Assembly: GCF_014692505.1 (NCBI RefSeq)
Contig: NZ_JACNYK010000001.1
Location: forward strand, 691,922-755,921
DNA length: 64,000 nucleotides
DNA from: Sphingobacterium arenae
Lineage (GTDB): Bacteria; Bacteroidota; Bacteroidia; Sphingobacteriales; Sphingobacteriaceae
Direction: 5' to 3'
This document shows, one piece after another, positions 60,924 to 64,000 of the stretch. The notes beneath the pieces were generated by a model. That model was given only the letters and a program-made list of their open reading frames with translations, had not been told where the DNA came from and ran no database searches. How positions within the stretch are numbered: position 1 is the stretch's first letter; each line of letters starts with the position of its first letter. The position numbers and the translations under genes were made by a program.

Positions 60924-63476
60924 ATGATGAAGATGAGAATATTAACCCTTTTATTTCTTTTGCTATCGTCGTTCACCGTTTATGCACAGAAACCCTACTT
61001 TGTGGATGGATATCACGGCGGGGTGTATGGGCACTATCCAATGTGGGTGACGCAATTTATGGTGGATAAGTTGGCTGCTCACCCCGAATGGAAATTGGGT
61101 TTGGAGATAGAACCTGAAACATGGGACACGGTAAAACGAAACGAACCAACGGCCTATGCGCAATTTTCCAATATCGTGCGAGATAAGCGCATTGAATTTA
61201 CAAATCCCACGTATGCACAGCCCTACTGTTACAACATCTCAGGAGAAAGTATTATACGGCAATTTGAATATGGTATGCGTAAGATGCGTGAACATTTTCC
61301 AGATGTTACGTATACGACCTACGCTGTTGAAGAACCCTGTTTTACAAGCAGCTTGCCTCAAATATTAAAGCAATTTGGTTTTAAATATGCTGTATTGAAA
61401 TGTCCGAACACGTGTTGGGGTGGTTACACGACCGGATATGGAGGAGAACTGGTGAATTGGATCGGACCGGAAGGAACGTCTATATTAACCGTGCCACGAT
61501 ACGCATCGGAAGATTTAGAAGAAAATTCTACTTGGCAAACGACAGCGTGGAATAACTCGACTGCTTTTATACAAGCGGCCTACCAACAGGGAATTGATAA
61601 TCCCGTAGGCATGTGTTATCAGGATGCGGGCTGGAAAAACGGCCCTTGGCTTGGTTCCGGTAAGCATATCAAGAACAATTCTACTTATGTAACCTGGACA
61701 GGGTACATCGAAGATATATCGTCTAGACAAACGGACGATAGCTGGCATTTTTCGCAGGAAGATGTTTTGGTCAACTTGATGTGGGGAAGCCAAGCATTGC
61801 AACGTATAGCACAGGATGTCCGGAAATCCGAAAATAATAGGGTGATGGCCGAGAAAATCAGTGCGATGGCCTATTTGGATAATAACTACCAACCATTAGC
61901 TGACGACGAAGATGAAGCATGGCGGACCTTGATGATGGCGCAGCATCATGATTCTTGGATTGTTCCTTATAATCGTCTGGACCAACAGCAAACATGGGAA
62001 CAGGCGGTTCGTTCGTGGACGAATACGACAGATAGGTTATCCGAAAAGATCATACAGGAGGCGGTCTCCAGTTATGTAAAGGGCACATCGAAAAAAGGAA
62101 AAGATTTGGGCTATGTCCGGATTTTTAATACCGTTGCCGCAAAAAGATCAGCGGTTGTCCGTGTAAAATTACCGGCAACTTGGACGCAAAGAGATGTGAC
62201 GCTTCATGATCGTAAAGGAGAAGAGTTGGCTTGTGTTATAGAGGAAAAGGATAATGCTTTATGGATCGTTTTTAAACCAAACGTGGCCACCTTGGGTTAT
62301 GTAACCTATGCTTTGCGAAAAAATAGTCAACCTGTCAACAAAAAAGTGCAACAGGTGCGTTTTGATGCAGAAGGAAATTGCATCATAGAGAACGATATGT
62401 ATAAGATAACGCTCGACAAATCTAATGGGGGCGTAATCACTAGTCTTTTCGCTAAGCATATCGATAATAGGCAATTCGTTGATCCCTACGGACCTTACGG
62501 TTTAGGGGAGATCGCGGGCCATTTTTATGAGGAAGGAAAATTTCATTCGTCAAAGGATAACCCCGCTACCATAACTGTTTTGGAAGATAACCCGTTTATC
62601 GTAAAGGTAAGGGTCGCGGGCTATATCGCTTCACACCCGATGGTCCAAGTAATCACGCTTGAGGCTGGCCAGCGACGGATAGACTTTGAGCTAACGGTTG
62701 ATTGGCAGCGAAATGTGGGCATCGGTGAATATAAACAAGAGCATGACTGGACAGACAATAGGCGCGCATACACAGATGACAGGTACAAACTTAAAGTGAT
62801 GTTTCCCAATAATCTCCAAGGTGCTAAGTTGTACAAAAATGCGCCTTTTGATGTATGTGAGAGCCGACATGAAAATACGTTTTTCGGGAATTGGGACGAA
62901 ATCAAGCACAATGTGATTCTTCATTGGGTAGATCTGGTGGAAGAAGACCAGGAATATGGCCTGGCGCTCCTGTCCGATCATACCACGTCCTATCTCCATG
63001 GTTCGGATTACCCCTTGAGCCTTACCGCACAATATTCGGGCGTCGGGCTGTGGGGCGTGGACTATGAGATAACGGAAGCCTTAAAAATGCGCTATGCGTT
63101 GATCCCCCACGCGGGCAGATGGGACACGGCACAGATTGCTACCGAAAGCAACTGTTGGAATGAGCCCTTGCTGGGCGTATATGGAGGAGATTTCGTAGGT
63201 GAGGATAGGCAATTTGTTGCGGCGGGTCAAGCAGGAATAGAGGTGTCGGCGATGAAACTTGATCAGGAAGACCTCCTGCTTAGGCTTTTTAATGCGGAAG
63301 GCGTATCGGGCGTACACCAGATTAGGCTTGATTTCCCGGTAGAAGGTATAGAAGAGGTTTTGTTGGACGGTGAAAAGGTAGGTGCGCTACAAGTAGCGGA
63401 TCATATGGGCAAACCAACCTTTTCCATGGATATACCTCGCTTTGGAATAAAAACAGTTCGAATAAAGAAAAAATAG
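60924..63476 (+). CDS. GH38-like alpha-mannosidase
   Basis: The 850-aa secreted protein has a signal peptide (LLFLLLSSFTVYAQ). The N-terminal half resembles the GH38 catalytic fold (VDGYHGGVYGHYPMWVTQ, MAQHHDSWIVPY). The C-terminal half is beta-rich, with TLDKSNGGVITSLF and VQVITLEAGQRRIDFELTVD typical of the GH38 tail. The usual HxHxD zinc motif is modified in the N-terminal region, so the linkage it cleaves is uncertain. The ATG at 60924 gives a signal peptide, whereas the earlier frame would overlap the esterase gene. Confidence 0.75.
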   Translation: MMKMRILTLLFLLLSSFTVYAQKPYFVDGYHGGVYGHYPMWVTQFMVDKLAAHPEWKLGLEIEPETWDTVKRNEPTAYAQFSNIVRDKRIEFTNPTYAQPYCYNISGESIIRQFEYGMRKMREHFPDVTYTTYAVEEPCFTSSLPQILKQFGFKYAVLKCPNTCWGGYTTGYGGELVNWIGPEGTSILTVPRYASEDLEENSTWQTTAWNNSTAFIQAAYQQGIDNPVGMCYQDAGWKNGPWLGSGKHIKNNSTYVTWTGYIEDISSRQTDDSWHFSQEDVLVNLMWGSQALQRIAQDVRKSENNRVMAEKISAMAYLDNNYQPLADDEDEAWRTLMMAQHHDSWIVPYNRLDQQQTWEQAVRSWTNTTDRLSEKIIQEAVSSYVKGTSKKGKDLGYVRIFNTVAAKRSAVVRVKLPATWTQRDVTLHDRKGEELACVIEEKDNALWIVFKPNVATLGYVTYALRKNSQPVNKKVQQVRFDAEGNCIIENDMYKITLDKSNGGVITSLFAKHIDNRQFVDPYGPYGLGEIAGHFYEEGKFHSSKDNPATITVLEDNPFIVKVRVAGYIASHPMVQVITLEAGQRRIDFELTVDWQRNVGIGEYKQEHDWTDNRRAYTDDRYKLKVMFPNNLQGAKLYKNAPFDVCESRHENTFFGNWDEIKHNVILHWVDLVEEDQEYGLALLSDHTTSYLHGSDYPLSLTAQYSGVGLWGVDYEITEALKMRYALIPHAGRWDTAQIATESNCWNEPLLGVYGGDFVGEDRQFVAAGQAGIEVSAMKLDQEDLLLRLFNAEGVSGVHQIRLDFPVEGIEEVLLDGEKVGALQVADHMGKPTFSMDIPRFGIKTVRIKKK

Positions 63477-63496
63477 ATATAGCTAATTAAACATCG

Positions 63497-64000
63497 ATGT
63501 TAAGGAGTATACAATTATGGGGGAGCCTTGTATCCTGTTTCCTGTTATTAAAATCCTGTGCGGTGGGTGATACAACAGCATACTCGTCTCCGGCGGATTA
63601 TGTAAATCCCTTTATAGGGGCCAGTACAAGTGTGGGGATTGCCGAAGTTTATCATGGTTTAGGGAAGACGTTTCCGGGAGCTGCTACACCCTATGGTATG
63701 GTGCAGGTCAGCCCCAATACCATTACAGGAGGGGATAATAGTCCGGGGTATAGTTACGAGCATCAGACGATAGAAGGATTCGCTTTTACACAGATGAGTG
63801 GGGTCGGCTGGTTTGGGGATTTAGGAAATTTTCTGGTGATGCCTACGACAGGAAAACTGAAGGTTATTGCCGGGAAAGAAGATGGCAGTATCGAAGGGTA
63901 CCGTTCGCACTACAATAAGCAAACGGAAATAGCAAAGGCAGGTTATTATGCCGTGGATTTAACAGATTATCATATCAAAGTGGAGACGACGGCTGCCGCG
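63497..64000 (+). CDS. GH92 alpha-mannosidase, N-terminal part (runs off the window)
   Basis: The frame is open from the ATG at 63497 to the window end (168 codons, no stop). A lipobox-like LLKSC follows the hydrophobic start. The GH92 N-terminal signature is clear: DYVNPFIGAS, KTFPGAATPYGMVQVSPN, SPGYSYEHQTIEGFAFTQMS, and GDLGNFLVMP. GH92 enzymes are calcium-dependent exo-alpha-mannosidases. It follows the GH38-like gene by 20 bp in the same cluster. Confidence 0.93.
   Translation, partial: MLRSIQLWGSLVSCFLLLKSCAVGDTTAYSSPADYVNPFIGASTSVGIAEVYHGLGKTFPGAATPYGMVQVSPNTITGGDNSPGYSYEHQTIEGFAFTQMSGVGWFGDLGNFLVMPTTGKLKVIAGKEDGSIEGYRSHYNKQTEIAKAGYYAVDLTDYHIKVETTAAA

Overview
The window looks like a chromosomal segment of a Bacteroidota, most likely a Sphingobacterium-like member of the Sphingobacteriaceae. 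The basis is mixed. Many genes have a TAnnTTTG promoter box and no Shine-Dalgarno sequence. The gene content includes fimbrillin/FISUMP lipoproteins, a DUF6377 regulator, a FadL-type porin paired with an SGNH lipoprotein, a DUF6266 protein, many lipoboxes, and glycan-degrading GH29/GH78/GH92-type enzymes. The genus is an inference. No rRNA, tRNA, CRISPR array, phage or complete insertion sequence was seen.

Layout. 0.1-8 kb: WG-repeat protein, peptidase T, nitroreductase, NlpE-like lipoprotein, MFS exporter and an XpaC-TelA pair. 8-13.8 kb: fumarase with a small lipoprotein, an outer-membrane barrel, an S41 protease and an orphan transposase-like HTH/coiled-coil protein. 14-20.9 kb: two copies of a cassette (60-67 aa Trp-terminated peptide plus FISUMP/fimbrillin-like lipoprotein), next to a LuxR-type response regulator and a TPR histidine kinase that converge with a shared CTAG stop. 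21-25.7 kb: mutL, active rhomboid, rhomboid pseudoprotease and EEP-family phosphohydrolase in one operon. 25.8-34 kb: a small-ORF/DUF5053 pair, TPM-domain protein, uvrA, DUF2157-like membrane protein, a PqqD plus HPr-kinase-like pair, and OsmC. 34-47.8 kb: SGNH lipoprotein plus FadL porin, MetZ-like enzyme, Tpx, GH29 alpha-fucosidase, fimbrial-type lipoprotein, 2-hydroxyacid dehydrogenase, GlyRS, Bcp, M23 peptidase and FAH-family hydrolase. 48-52.7 kb: DUF6266 protein and a class Ib ribonucleotide reductase operon nrdHIEF. 53-64 kb: a DUF6377 regulator followed by a glycan-degradation cluster (ricin-like/propeller lipoprotein, GH78 rhamnosidase, SGNH esterase, GH38-like, GH92 running off the edge). 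No SusC/SusD pair is visible.

The most unusual material is between the genes. A dispersed structured repeat occurs five times, with a hairpin whose stems change sequence but stay paired around a conserved ACTAAGG-type loop. A second large-hairpin repeat occurs twice. An array of G-runs followed by C-runs spaced at exactly 11 bp lies upstream of the DUF6266 gene. The duplicated small-peptide/lipoprotein cassette and the orphan PqqD/HPr-kinase pair are the best protein-coding candidates for an undescribed system.
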